This document shows positions 41,064 to 51,915 of a DNA stretch of 64,000 bases, piece after piece. Within the stretch, counting starts at the first letter, position 1; each line of letters begins with the position of its first letter. The stretch covers positions 117,437 to 181,436 of the forward strand of contig JAIWWG010000072.1 of assembly GCA_025435555.1 (NCBI GenBank), in the 5' to 3' direction. The position numbers and the translations under genes were made by a program. Source of the stretch: Chytriomyces cf. hyalinus JEL632. Taxonomy: Eukaryota > Chytridiomycota > Chytridiomycetes > Chytridiales > Chytriomycetaceae. The notes below the pieces were generated by a model. That model saw only the letters and a program-made list of their open reading frames with translations. It was not told where the DNA came from and made no database searches.

Positions 41064-41466
41064 TTTTTGTAAAGTTTGTGTGAGTCGGCGGAGTGAGTGG
41101 TTCAAGTCACAGAAAATTTTCATACGTCAAAATTCATGCGATGTGATTCGGCCACTTGCGACAACGCATCCCTTCAGCTCCTCCTCTCCCTCCTCCTGCT
41201 CCCTCTGGTTCACCCGCGTGCATGATCCCTCCTTACCATCAGTCAGCTGCTTTTCGAGAAACGCCTCGGCATAGCGAGGGTATATTACAAACAAGAACAG
41301 AAACAGGAAAAAAAGGTGTGAATACCAGCGAAACCAAAAAACCACCCAAAAGCGCAAGTGACGTGAAGAAAAAAAGCCAAACTACTTGTCACAGCAAAAC
41401 ACCCCTCTCCCCCCCGGGAGACAGAAAAAGAGGAATTGTCACCCAAATATTGAAAGTGGGGGGTCC

Positions 41467-42402
41467 CTACAGCAACATACAGTCTCCTTTCGCTTTTTTG
41501 CCATGGCTCTGCTTCGTTCCATTCGATGGCTTTTTCAAGCTGGCAAGGGAGGCACGGGTGGCCGTGTCAAACACTTGTCGGACACCTTCCCGTGTTCGTG
41601 CTGAGCATTCGAGATACGAGTATGCGCCAATTCGCCGTGCCATGTCTTGTCCCTATTCGATACACCCAAACAAAAAAAAAAAAAGAGTTTTTGGTGTTTT
41701 AAAGGGTTAAGATAACGTTGTGTTTTTCCTTTTTCTTTTCGATTTGGGGGTAGGGGGAGGAGCCTTCTCACCTCTTGGAAAGAAACGGGTCTCTCTCCAG
41801 TCTTTGCGAGGGCACGGGCGACATTAGGATCATCCCGAAGATCCGATTTGCAGCCGACAAGAATGATGGGAATACCAGGGCAGTAGTGCAAAACTTCGGC
41901 AATCCACTGTGCACACAGGAACAAAAAAGTCAGTTGACTTTAAATTGGACAACAAGCAAATCCTCCCTTACCTTTTCGGCAATGTTCGCAAGGGAGGTGG
42001 GGCTGTCGATAGCAAAGCAGATCATTGTGACATGGGTGTCGGTGTAACTGAGTGGGCGGAGACGGTCGTAGTCCTCCTGTCCGGCAGTGTCCCACAGTGC
42101 AAGCTGAACACGGACGTTATCGACGCTGACGTCAGCCATATAGTTCTCAAAGACAGTTGGGACATAGACCTAACAAGCGAATGCATGGCGGAGGGGTGGG
42201 ATCGATTGGTATGTGCGGGGTTAGGTAATGCTCGGGGAGGCAACAGTGAAGCGCTCTCTCTCACATCTGGGAACTGGTTCTTGGAGTAGACAATCAGCAG
42301 ACAGGTCTTTCCACAGGCACCATCGCCCACGACTACTAGCTTGCGCTGGACGGTTTGCACATATCCGGCATTGGTGGTGCTGGTGTTGTTGGCGGACAGC
42401 AT
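41467..42402 (-). CDS. Rho-family GTPase, copy 2
   Basis: Exons 42265-42402, 41972-42169, 41772-41906 and 41467-41652 give 218 residues. Canonical G1 [11 protein letters not shown], effector loop [11 protein letters not shown]3 [18 protein letters not shown]4 [10 protein letters not shown]5 ECSAR and CAAX box CMLL (geranylgeranyl type). An N-terminal extension of about 18 residues ([18 protein letters not shown]) precedes the G domain. Rho GTPases control actin, polarity and cell-wall synthesis at membranes. Its exon 2 and exon 3 have the same lengths (198 and 135 nt) as in the other three copies. Confidence 0.95.
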
Positions 42403-42607
42403 TTCAGAAAAAGTTTATTTCCTGAAAAGAAAAAGAGGGCGGACTCTCAATTCAGACTGGGCGTTTTTTTTAACGCGTGTTCGTGTTCTTCAGAGGGTGA
42501 ATCTCGACGTGTTCTCCTTCTACAACGTAAATGGCCCGCTTTATATTCCCCCGCAAAATGAAATCAAAAAAACCCCATGTCCCCTCTTTGCAGCGCTAAC
42601 GGGAAGC

Positions 42608-43475
42608 TTAAAACAGTGTGCAGCATCCTTCAGCAGCAGCAGCCCCGCTTGCTTGAGCAGGTGCTCCGGCATTCTGCTTGGGAAGGGATGCACGCGTCAC
42701 TGCTTGGAACAACTCCTGGATACCTTCGCGGTTTCTGGCTGAGCATTCCATGTATGTCACAGCACCGATTCTACGAGCCATGTCGGCACCCTGATGATGC
42801 AGTTCATGGGGAAAGAGTGACAAAAGTCTATTCAGCACACAGCCTTCCCATTCTTATTTTTCCAAGTTAAAACGATGCTTCATACCTGGTGCTGAGACAC
42901 GGGCGTCGATCCTGATTTTGCAAGGTCTGCGATAACAGCTGGATCATTTCTCAAATCCTTCTTGAGTCCAATCAGAATAATTGGCACTCCGGGGCAATAC
43001 TGGGCCACTTCTGGGTACCACTGAAACAGGCATCACCAAAAAAAAAACCTGTTCAGCAATCTCCTGCGTGCCAACACACTCCCCAATAACAAAAGAAAAC
43101 AAAACACGCACCTTTTCCTGTACGTTATCCAACGAGTCTGGGTTGTCGATCGCAAAAGTAACCAACACGCTGTTGGTGTCTGGGTAGGAAAGAGTGCGGA
43201 GACGGTCAAAGTCCTCCTGCCCAGCAGTGTCCCACAAGGTCAGCTCGACATTGCGACCGTCAATGTTGATGCTTGTAGTGTGGTTCTCAAACACGGTGGG
43301 AACGTATGCCTGTGTGTAGATACAGGAGAGTCGGTCGAAACGCCCGTGTTGAACAACAAGATCAAAGCGCACGCACCTCTGGAAACTCGTTGCGCACAAA
43401 GACAATGAGCAGACACGTCTTTCCGCATGCACCGTCACCGACAATGACGATCTTTCTGCGTGGGATCTCGCTCAT
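42608..43475 (-). CDS. Rho-family GTPase, copy 3
   Basis: Exons 43377-43475, 43112-43309, 42886-43020 and 42608-42790 give 204 residues. Starts [20 protein letters not shown]; switch [12 protein letters not shown]3 [18 protein letters not shown]4 [10 protein letters not shown]5 ECSAR; CAAX box CTLF after an alanine-rich, non-basic hypervariable region ([15 protein letters not shown]). The lack of a polybasic tail and the extra upstream cysteine suggest palmitoylation for membrane targeting, as in some fungal Rho2/Rho3 types; that is inference. Confidence 0.95.
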
Positions 43476-43981
43476 CTGCATCGCTTTTCTGGGTTCTTGT
43501 TCTCGGTTTCAGTGTGAATAGAAAGAGCGTCCCGTCCTTGTTCAAAAGGAAATTTTTTTTAAAAAAATATGGGTAAAAAATTCATGCGTTTTGCCTTTCA
43601 CCGCTCTGAGCTCTGCTTGCTTGCTTGCTTGCTTCAGGCACGGGCTGCAGCGACGGTGAGTCTTTGCCAGACCAGACGTCTCCTACCGAGAAGATACGCG
43701 TGCAAGTGCGTGTTGCAAAGGTCCGTCGCTGCTCTATCCCCCCTTTTTTAAACGGGTCGTGTTCAATGGTTGGTTGGTTCAACGCGATCGATCCATTCTC
43801 AAACATTGAACACTGAACATCTGAAATTCACGAACAAAAGCAAGCAACTCTGTCTGGAACAATGCGTCAACAACAACAACAACAACAGAGGAAGAAGGAG
43901 TTTAAGCTGCATCTAACCAGCAGCCACATATCTTCCGACGCAAAATCAAGTACCACCTCTAGGTGTATATTTTTATTTTTG
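43476..43981. other. Intergenic interval
   Basis: Promoter side of Rho copy 3 and 3' flank of the seven-helix gene; contains a CTTG repeat (43615-43634) and a CAACAA run near 43868. No gene seen. Confidence 0.5.
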
Positions 43982-45271
43982 TCATGGCGCATCCGAGGGC
44001 GTAAACTCGCACACTTTCCCAGCTTGACTACTGTTGCGCTCGGTAGACGACCTTGGCCCTTCTCGCTCTCGCATGAAATGCAGCCGCACCTTAAGCGCAA
44101 ACAGCGCCACAAACGTATTCACAAGACAAAACATGGACAACGCAACAAGGATCGTTGCTTCATCGCTCCCATCGATTGATCGACCCGGCGCAATAATAAA
44201 CACATACGACAACAGCAGGGACCCACTGGCGTATAATCCATGGACTGATATAGTCTTCAATTGTGGGTTTGCTCCGATTTCTTGATTCAGACGATGCAAT
44301 GCACGCGAGAAACAAAATGCAAACAAAAAGTCAAATACGGTCCCGATTCCACCGCAAACAAGCTTCAGTGTTCTGTTTGTTAAAACGAGCCTGGCGTCGG
44401 TTGGGAAGATGACCTTGGCAATGCTAATTGTGAGGTTGCCGATAAGAAGGAATGGGAATAGAACTTGCACACAGATCCGGATGAAGTTGAATGAACGCGG
44501 GAACTGGCAGCGGATTTCGGCCTCGGATCGTTTGAATGCAAAACATGCAAACGAGATTTGCCAGAAACAAAGGCCAACGCTCGACCAAAATTCACAGAAT
44601 CGGATTGCTCGTTGGTCATATGAGCTGTGGAATGCCTTGTATTTTACGGCAGTGAGGGATGCTGTCAGAGTCAAAACACCGACAATCCCCACGAAAAGAC
44701 TCATGTTCAAGACAGTCAAAACAGCCTTGCTGCCGTCTCCGCGTTTGATCATTTCGTAAAGCAGCACAAAGCCCAAAAACGCGAGCAGCAAAATCCCAGA
44801 TAAAAGAGCAGCTCCGAGATTTGAGTAAATCCCAAAGTATGGGCCGTACGTCCCAGTCAAGCGCGCAAAACATTCGGAACTTTGATGAAGCAGACTTTCT
44901 GGAATCTGAAGTTGGAACCCAAAAAACTGAAAGTGTTTAAAGAAGGAAATCTTGGTGAAGAGGGTTGGATTGTCGTAAATCTCCTGCAGCGAGGCGGTCA
45001 TCGTTTTGACGGTGGTTGAATTAATGGTGATGTTTAAGAATCTGTCGAGCGCAGATTCTGGAGAACCAGTGCTGTGAAGCAGACAAAGTGTGTGGCAAAG
45101 CGATTGAGTGATTGGATCGACCGACGCGTCAAAGTCAATCAGAGGAGTGAGGGCGGGGTAGTCGATGTTGCCCATGCCCGCCTGAGCAACGGAGTCTTGG
45201 GTATAGTTGGCGCAAACAAAGAGGGCTTGGAAGTCTGGTGCGGCTGTGAGGTACTCGAAGGACACCGCCAT
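43982..45271 (-). CDS. Orphan seven-helix protein with an extracellular N-terminal domain
   Basis: 429 residues, intronless. Roughly the first 145 residues are hydrophilic with three or four cysteines and N-x-S/T sites (ANYTQDS, LNITINSTT), then seven hydrophobic segments follow (for example LGAALLSGILLLAFLGFVLL, MSLFVGIVGVLTLTASL, CVQVLFPFLLIGNLTISIA, GLYASGSLLLSYVFIIAP, ILVALSMFCLVNTFVALFAL) and a charged tail. No cleavable signal peptide is evident. The build is that of a GPCR-like receptor, though no class motif is visible. It resembles 34288-35175 only in topology. Confidence 0.7.
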   Translation of the reverse strand: MAVSFEYLTAAPDFQALFVCANYTQDSVAQAGMGNIDYPALTPLIDFDASVDPITQSLCHTLCLLHSTGSPESALDRFLNITINSTTVKTMTASLQEIYDNPTLFTKISFFKHFQFFGFQLQIPESLLHQSSECFARLTGTYGPYFGIYSNLGAALLSGILLLAFLGFVLLYEMIKRGDGSKAVLTVLNMSLFVGIVGVLTLTASLTAVKYKAFHSSYDQRAIRFCEFWSSVGLCFWQISFACFAFKRSEAEIRCQFPRSFNFIRICVQVLFPFLLIGNLTISIAKVIFPTDARLVLTNRTLKLVCGGIGTVFDFLFAFCFSRALHRLNQEIGANPQLKTISVHGLYASGSLLLSYVFIIAPGRSIDGSDEATILVALSMFCLVNTFVALFALKVRLHFMREREGPRSSTERNSSQAGKVCEFTPSDAP

Positions 45272-45970
45272 TTATGAACAAAAACTTTTAAGTTACATAA
45301 CGTTTTCCAAACAACTATGGACCATGTAATGCACTGGTTGCCCCTGCGAGAGGCATCTAGCTACTCAGTGAGCGAGACGCAGTTGTTGTTGTCAGATGTT
45401 GGGGTCATCCCAGTCAGGAGCATAGCTTGATGGTTGCCCACACATTTCCTCCGACACAGAATGCCTCCGACCATCCCCAACTAAAATCCCCTCGCACACA
45501 AATGCAAGCTGTTTGACGTGAAGACCAGACTGCGAAAGGACCCTGTGAAACAGACCAAGTCAGATCAGCTTATTAAATTTATTTACTTTTTTGTCCAAAT
45601 TGCGAGAACGTGGCTTGTGACTAACGCGGGATTTGAAACCTGGTTTCGGTCAAACTTCCGACGATCAGTCGTTGTTTCCAGTGTCAATTCAGCAGTTTGG
45701 ATACAGTCCTGGATGCAGTCCGCTCCTGGTGCTGGATGTATGTAACCTGCTACCACACTCTGACTACTGCCAACTACCTCCCCCCATCTCCGCATCTCAA
45801 GTCCTCAGTCACAAGTCACCCTAACACTTGAAAAATTCAATCGAGTGGAATGAGGTCGGAATGACACATCACGTGAATAGCATGCCACCTACTTTTTGAC
45901 TAATTGGCGTATATAACCACACACCCCCTTTACTCATCCAATTCCTTCAAACCCAACAAACAAATATACA
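45272..45970. other. Divergent intergenic region
   Basis: Between the seven-helix gene and the GH16 gene. No open frame of substance; contains the TATA box listed next. Confidence 0.5.
45910..45916 (+). promoter_or_regulatory. TATA box of the GH16 gene
   Basis: TATATAA, about 55 bp before the ATG at 45971, followed by a C/A-rich leader typical of highly expressed fungal genes. Its closeness to the ATG argues against a missing upstream exon. Confidence 0.6.
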
Positions 45971-47458
45971 ATGGCATCTCATCTGGCACCAAGAGCTGTG
46001 ACATGGACACCCAACCCAGACGGCGGCGCCTGGGCCTACTCCTGCGATTGGACTGGCAATGACATTGCCAGCTTCAACGTTCGCGCCGCCGACTGCGGGT
46101 CCAAGTGTGTTGCCACGTCTGGATGCACCCACTTTTCATGGAACAACGTCAACGGCGGTACTTGCTGGGTCAAGCGCAACGTTGTCGCGCCAAGCAATGC
46201 CTTCTCCATCACTCCCAAGGACGCCGTGTGTGGGTACCTCAAAATTGTCCAGCCGCCCCCTCCCTCTGCCGGTGGTGCTGTAACTGGCTGGCATACTGAA
46301 ACCGACTGCCAATGGGCCCAGAACTGTGACTTTAAAAACGGCGACATTACCAGCGTTCAAGCCGAAGCAAGCTCATGCACCTGGCGCTGTAAAGCCATTT
46401 CTGGATGCACCCACTTTGCCTGGACCAACGCAAACGGAGGAACTTGCTGGATGAAGACTGGAGCAGTGACCAACAGCAATGCAATCGTCAACAGCGCCAC
46501 CGGTTCCATGTGCGGATTCCTCACTTCGTCAAACCCAACCCCACAGCCACCAACCCCTGCACCGTCCGGCCCATACAAGCTCATCAAGAACCACACTCCA
46601 CAATCGATGCTCGCAGGAGACGGCTGGTCCTTCTTCACTCAGCCTGACCCAACCCATGGACACGTTCAGTATATTAGCCGCACGGAAGGTATCTCCGCAG
46701 ACATGTTCAAGATTGGCAACGATGACGGCCAGTACCTGTACATGGGCTCCAAGCAAAACGGCGGGGGTGCACCAAAGAGTTTGCGCTTGACTTCAATTGA
46801 CGGAATCAACTCTGGACTCGTGATTTTCGATGCGCTGCACATTCCTTCTGGCTGCGGAACTTGGCCCGCGTTCTGGACAGTTGGAACCGACTGGCCCAAC
46901 CACGGAGAAATCGATTTCATGGAAGGTGTCAACGGAGTCGGCAACAACATCATGACCCTCCACACTGGCCCAGGCTGCTCCATGAACTTGGACAACCAGC
47001 TCAAGAGTTGTCAAGGAAACCAAGGATGCGGCACTCAAACCTCCAAAACCGGAACATTTGGAAACTCCTTCAACAGCCAACGCGGTGGTGTATACGCTAT
47101 GGAATGGGTTCCCAAACAATCCAACGGTTCACCCGGATTCATCAAAGTCTGGAACTTTGCAAGAAACGCCATCCCAGCAGACATTACAAACGGTAACCCC
47201 AACCCAGCAAGCTGGCCTACAAACAGCGGGTTTGCCTACTTTGGGTTCGGAAACAACTGCCAGCCGTCCGCGTTCTCTACTCAACAGATTGTCATCAACT
47301 TGACGTTCTGTGGTGACTGGGCCGGTGGTGTGTTTGCCAATCAGTGCAGTGCTGCCGCTGGTGGCCGCTCTTGCGCTGATTTCGTTAGCAACGATGGACG
47401 CGCCTTGAGTGAAGCTTTCTTCAAAATCAAGGGCGTCAAGGTTTATCAACTGGCTTGA
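45971..47458 (+). CDS. GH16 glycosidase with two N-terminal cysteine-rich (PAN/apple-like) modules
   Basis: 495 residues, intronless. Two similar modules at about 15-92 and 105-180 share C-x3-C-x5-GCTHF(S/A)W-x4-N-GGTCW-K spacing (CVATSGCTHFSWNNVNGGTC; CKAISGCTHFAWTNANGGTC), like PAN/apple carbohydrate- or protein-binding domains. After a proline-rich linker (about 185-203) comes a GH16 fold with the catalytic motif GEIDFMEGV (E, D, E near 312-317) and CGTWPAFWTVG before it. The enzyme probably cleaves beta-1,3/1,4-glucans of cell walls or plant or algal debris. No signal peptide is visible at MASHLAPRAVTWTPN, odd for this family; secretion may be unconventional or the start misassigned. Confidence 0.9.
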   Translation: MASHLAPRAVTWTPNPDGGAWAYSCDWTGNDIASFNVRAADCGSKCVATSGCTHFSWNNVNGGTCWVKRNVVAPSNAFSITPKDAVCGYLKIVQPPPPSAGGAVTGWHTETDCQWAQNCDFKNGDITSVQAEASSCTWRCKAISGCTHFAWTNANGGTCWMKTGAVTNSNAIVNSATGSMCGFLTSSNPTPQPPTPAPSGPYKLIKNHTPQSMLAGDGWSFFTQPDPTHGHVQYISRTEGISADMFKIGNDDGQYLYMGSKQNGGGAPKSLRLTSIDGINSGLVIFDALHIPSGCGTWPAFWTVGTDWPNHGEIDFMEGVNGVGNNIMTLHTGPGCSMNLDNQLKSCQGNQGCGTQTSKTGTFGNSFNSQRGGVYAMEWVPKQSNGSPGFIKVWNFARNAIPADITNGNPNPASWPTNSGFAYFGFGNNCQPSAFSTQQIVINLTFCGDWAGGVFANQCSAAAGGRSCADFVSNDGRALSEAFFKIKGVKVYQLA

Positions 47459-47596
47459 TCAACCCTTTTTTATTGTATTTTACAGAAGACGAGAAATAAG
47501 AGAAAATAAAACTCATTACATGGCACACACTTCACTGTTCTTGGTTGCAATTTCCATCCGATGCGTCAAAAAAATTAGCAGCCAACAAAAAAAAAC

Positions 47597-47669
47597 CGAG
47601 CGTACCAGGGGTCGAACCTGGAATCTCCTGATTCGTAGTCAGACGCGGTAACCATTTTGCCATACGCCC
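47597..47669 (-). tRNA. tRNA-Arg (anticodon ACG)
   Basis: Reverse strand: acceptor GGGCGTA pairs with TACGCTC (one G-U), antic. stem TCTGA/TCAGG encloses CTACGAA (ACG), T-arm CCAGG-TTCGACC-CCTGG. Discriminator G. No intron, and no retroelement nearby. T-rich sequence follows 3' (TTTTTTTTTGTTGGC on the reverse strand), a Pol III terminator. Confidence 0.93.
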
Positions 47670-48107
47670 GCGACATTGTGAGATTTTCGTTTATCTATCA
47701 ACATAGTGCGTCTGAAGTCATCCCTTGCTATGAGCCACCAGTTCCCACCGCAACCTCAAGTCAGTTTCCAACTCAAACGTCAACCCACTTTATCCGTCGC
47801 ATAGAAAACACAACAACAACCAAATATGCACGAAAGCAGCGAGAAGTAGACAGAAAAAGAAGGAAACATGATGGGTCTGAGCAAAAGCACGCACGAGAAA
47901 GGAGGGAAAAAGGAAAAGAAAAAGGGGAAAAAGCGTTTCAAAATCACATTCTAAAAGGAAAAACGAGAGAGAGAGAGAGAGAGAGAGCGCAAGCAAAAAA
48001 GACAAAGAAAGAAAAAGAAAAGCTGGAGGGGGTCACGACAAGCAATCGACCTGAAATATATCCCACCAAAGGCCAACAAAATCATCCGACGAAGTCCCCC
48101 TTTCTCT
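47670..48107. other. Intergenic interval
   Basis: GA-rich, with a (GA)n stretch at about 47963-47987. Open frames here are low complexity (KKEKEKLEG) and not credible genes. Confidence 0.5.
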
Positions 48108-49416
48108 TTAAACCAGCATGCAGCCCTTGGCCTTTGGCTTCTTTGCGCCACCCGATGATGCACCTCCGCCCCGGTTCGTCAAAGCAGCACGCGTGGCGTG
48201 CTCGAATACTTCAGCTACACCTTCGCCGGTACGCGCTGAGCATTCGAGGTAGCGGTACGCACCAATCTTTTCCGCAACAGCTTGTCCCTGCAGCAGTTAG
48301 TTGCATGATTTAGTTCAACAGAAGAACGCGAGAGAGATAAAAGACAAGATGCAAAAAACCTGTTGCGGTTGGACAGGAGATTGCCCAGTCTTGCGCAAAT
48401 CGTCAATCACACGTGGGTCGTTTCTCAAATCTTTTTTGCATGCAACGAGAATAATGGGAAGACCGGCGCAGAAGTGAAGCACTTCAGAGATCCACTGCGA
48501 GATGCGCAGTCAGAGACAGAGACACGAAAAAAACAAAGAGAAGGGTCAGCATAAACTTTCCTTGAAGATAATCAAATTGGGAGATAGTAAATACGCCCTG
48601 CGGCGTAATCACACGCACCTTTTCCTGAACGTTATCCAACGAATCGGGGCTGTCGACCGCAAAGCAAATCAAAATCACGTGCGAGTCTGGGTACGACAGC
48701 GGGCGGAGACGATCATAGTCCTCCTGACCAGCAGTATCCCACAGGGCCAGCTCAACCCGTCGTCCATCAATGTTGATGTCGGCGATATAGTTTTCAAAGA
48801 CGGTGGGGACATAAACCTGGATACATTAATATGCAAATGAGTTTATGGTGATGAGTTTTCAAAGATATTTCGTTTGATGAGAGAGCGCCTCTTTTTGCTG
48901 CATTCCTCCGCACAGCGCCAGTCTTTCACAGAAGCTTTGAATGGAGAAGTTTCCAAAGTTGCGTCACGAAATTGGCAGATTTGTCGATACTCAAACGCCC
49001 TTCCAATCTCGCTTCCAACGTTATCCTCCCCCCGGCTTCCAGAAATGCTCTTCATATTCGTCCGCTATTTTTGTTCGTTCGGTGTTTCGATTCGCCGCAG
49101 CTGACGTCTTTTTGAAAAATTGACCCCCTTTGTGCTGGGATGCGATACTCCGATCAAGTCACCCCGTTCCGACAGACAGAATAGAACTGCGAAGTGACAG
49201 GACTCAATGACGAGCCATCCAACAATGCCTAGACTGCCCTCCCACCATCGCCCGCCCTCCCCTGAGACCCTTCCTTCGCAAGACACCGACACTCAAAGCA
49301 AACTCGCTGCGCTCTCTCACCTCAGGAAACTGCTTCTTGGAGTAAACAATGAGCAGACACGTCTTTCCGCACGCTCCGTCTCCGACAATGACGAGTTTCC
49401 TTCTGACGTCGCCCAT
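48108..49416 (-). CDS. Rho-family GTPase, copy 4 (Rho1/RhoA-like)
   Basis: Exons 49321-49416, 48619-48816, 48360-48494 and 48108-48287 give 202 residues. G1 [16 protein letters not shown], switch [12 protein letters not shown]3 [18 protein letters not shown]4 [10 protein letters not shown]5 ECSAR, a lysine-rich hypervariable region (KKPKAKG) and CAAX box CMLV. This is the closest of the four to canonical Rho1/RhoA, which in fungi activates glucan synthase and protein kinase C. The first intron is about 504 nt, the longest in the set, and a CAG repeat lies just upstream of the ATG. Confidence 0.95.
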
Positions 49417-49513
49417 ACCTTTTTTATTTGAGTTGATAAAAATTTACAACGACAGCGATGGGTGTTCTGGAACGAGCCAATAAAAAAGCATCTACCTGCA
49501 TCACCGTTGCTGT

Positions 49514-49516
<3 letters not shown>

Positions 49517-49550
<34 letters not shown>
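49517..49550 (-). repeat. CAG trinucleotide repeat upstream of Rho copy 4
   Basis: About eleven CTG units on the plus strand, 100-135 bp upstream of the Rho-4 start codon, so CAG in a probable 5' leader. Confidence 0.8.
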
Positions 49551-49815
49551 AGAGGACTACCGATGAAGTAAAGGTGGCCAACACCAGAACAGTGACTGTT
49601 GGGTGGTGTTCTCAGCCAGCAGCCGACATACATGCCCATCAGCGTACGTAGTCCGACTAAGGAGTCAGCAGCAGTCTCTGCGCCAGTCGCAGTGGCAGCC
49701 AGTGTCGTTTGAAGACAACAACGCCGCTTTGCACCGCGTTGCACAAACCCGCACCAATCAATTTGCACAACCCCATGTGCACAATATAATCATCCCTCAC
49801 AAATCAGCGACACTC

Positions 49816-51386
49816 ATGATCCCCCTCCTCTTGCTCCTCACTCTTCTCGCTTCCATCGTATTCTGGCTGCACCAGACCGGCACGAGGACCCAGCCACGCC
49901 GCATGTCCGTCTTTAGCGAGATTCTGGCACACGAGACAGGTATGGAAACCTCACTCCCCCACCCTCCCGGCAGCTGTCACTGACTCTTGCCCACCCACCC
50001 ATGCAGGCTCCTTCCCCAAGAAGACAGAGTGCCCGCCAACCACCATCCACGGTGCCATTTTTCTCGAGAAGCTGCCACCCGTGGAATCCCTCATAGCTCT
50101 GTTCCGAGAAAAGATCAAGTCCGAGGAGCGCTTCATGTCCACCATTGCATATGACTTTATGCGTGGCAAGTATGACTTTGTCCCTGCCAGGGGTGAGATC
50201 GACTTCCATGGACACCACATTATTCAAGCCACAGTCGCCGACGAGGCTGGAATCCGTGCCTACGTTGAAGGCACCTTCAACCGCACGTGGAAGCAGGAAA
50301 TGGCCGAGGGTCGTCCGCTGTGGTACTTCCACCTGCTCGAAAACACGAGTGGTCTGTCTGCTATCGTGCTCGAGCTGCATCACGCCATTGGCGATGGAAT
50401 GAGTCTCGTTCTCTTTTTCTCCAGTTTGTACACGGACGAGGACGGACAGAATCTGCCCATGCCCGATGCCACCAAGACCGTTTCGAAATCTAAAAAGAGG
50501 GTCAACCCATACTACGCCGCCGCAGTTATCGTCAGGGCCTTCTTCAAAATTGTGTTGGGATCCGTCATCATGGCAGACTCGCAGACACTCATCAAGACCC
50601 CGCATCAAGGATTCGTCTATGACCACGGCGTTAGAAAGATTTACCAATTCCCAGCAATGAGTTTGGAGGCAGTCAAACAGATTAAGAATGCTGTCGGTTG
50701 CTCAGTGAACGACATTATGACCTCTGCCCTTGGAGGAGCTCTTCGAAGGTAAATTTTCGCGCTTTGAAATCTTCCCTCTTCCTCAACACGCTGTCAACAG
50801 ATATCTTCGCCACCGCAATGATCCACTCGTTTACTCTCCGTTCCTCCAAATCCGAACTCTCATGCCTTACGCATTCCCTCGTCGTGCCCCTGTTCCCGAT
50901 CAACCTCAATCCATCCTCAAGAACGGTTGGACCCTCATCTCCGTTCCCCTGTCAGTCCGAGCAACCCGCAACGCCACCGCCCGTGCCAAGGAAACCCAGG
51001 CCACCATGGACATGATCAAACTGTCCGGCGAACCATACATTGCCTCCACACTGCAAGACCTCGTATACAACGTGGCCGGTTACGATGTGGCCGCACAGAT
51101 CCAGGCAGACTTTGTGTTCCGGCATTCAATGACTTTTACAAATGTTCCTGCGTTTGACAAGAACCCATACATTTGCGGGGAACGAATCCTGCATGTGCAG
51201 CCATATGTGTGCAACGCGGTTCCTCAAATGAGCATCATGAGTTGCGCAGGTGGACTGTATGGAAACTTTGTGGTGAACCCAGAGACTTTTGTGGAGGCTG
51301 AGTTGCTGGGACAGTTTGTTGTCAAGGAGTTGGAGGAGCTCGCGAAGGAAAATGGAATCACGACGCCGATTTTGCTGCAAGTATGA
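49816..51386 (+). CDS. WS/DGAT-like acyltransferase, membrane-anchored
   Basis: Exons 49816-49939, 50007-50748 and 50801-51386 give 483 residues. Residues 1-18 are a hydrophobic anchor (MIPLLLLLTLLASIVFWL). The acyltransferase motif HHAIGDG lies near 166-172 within IVLELHHAIGDGMSL, matching the HHxxxDG active site of wax synthase/diacylglycerol acyltransferases and related CoA-dependent acyltransferases. CSVNDIMTSALGGALRR and later TNVPAF...CGERIL fit the WES_acyltransf and DUF1298 halves. It probably esterifies fatty acyl-CoA to an alcohol or diacylglycerol in the ER or lipid droplets; the substrate cannot be read. Confidence 0.85.
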
Positions 51387-51915
51387 GTCTTGGGTGCTGG
51401 TAGAAGTGCTCTTGCGTTCCTGTACTATTTTCCTGCTCTTCACGTTTTCGTTTTTTCGTTCCTCATACTTATTTTTCTTCACTTTTTTTCGCGCCTCCTT
51501 GCCTGGTATGTCGCCACGCACTAGTAAAAGAGTCTCATAACGTTTGAATATGTTTTGCTACATAATAACAACCCCTGAACAACAGACCCTTTCTGCAACT
51601 CTGATTCACACGCGCAAATCAACAAGAATGCCCTGGTCCCAAACACACCCTCACACGCTTACTTCTGTGTCAAACATCTCCTTCACTTCTTTATGTAATC
51701 AAGCAAAGCTAGCCACTCCACACCAATTCGTGCGGATTGCATCCCTGACGTGACATATCAGTCGATTCCAACGGATACACGTCGTCTAAACTGCACACTG
51801 TATTCGCACTACACATCTTTGAGTCAACTCCACTTCATTTTATTCAACAAACAACGCAGCAAACGGTGATAAAAAGAGAAAAAAAGAAAAGAAAACACCC
51901 CCAAAAGAACAGTTC
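51387..51915. other. Intergenic interval between convergent genes
   Basis: 3' flanks only; no gene or repeat seen. Confidence 0.5.

Noticed and set aside
47657-48313. 218-codon plus-strand frame
   Set aside because: Composed of GA-rich low complexity and the antisense of the last Rho-4 exon.
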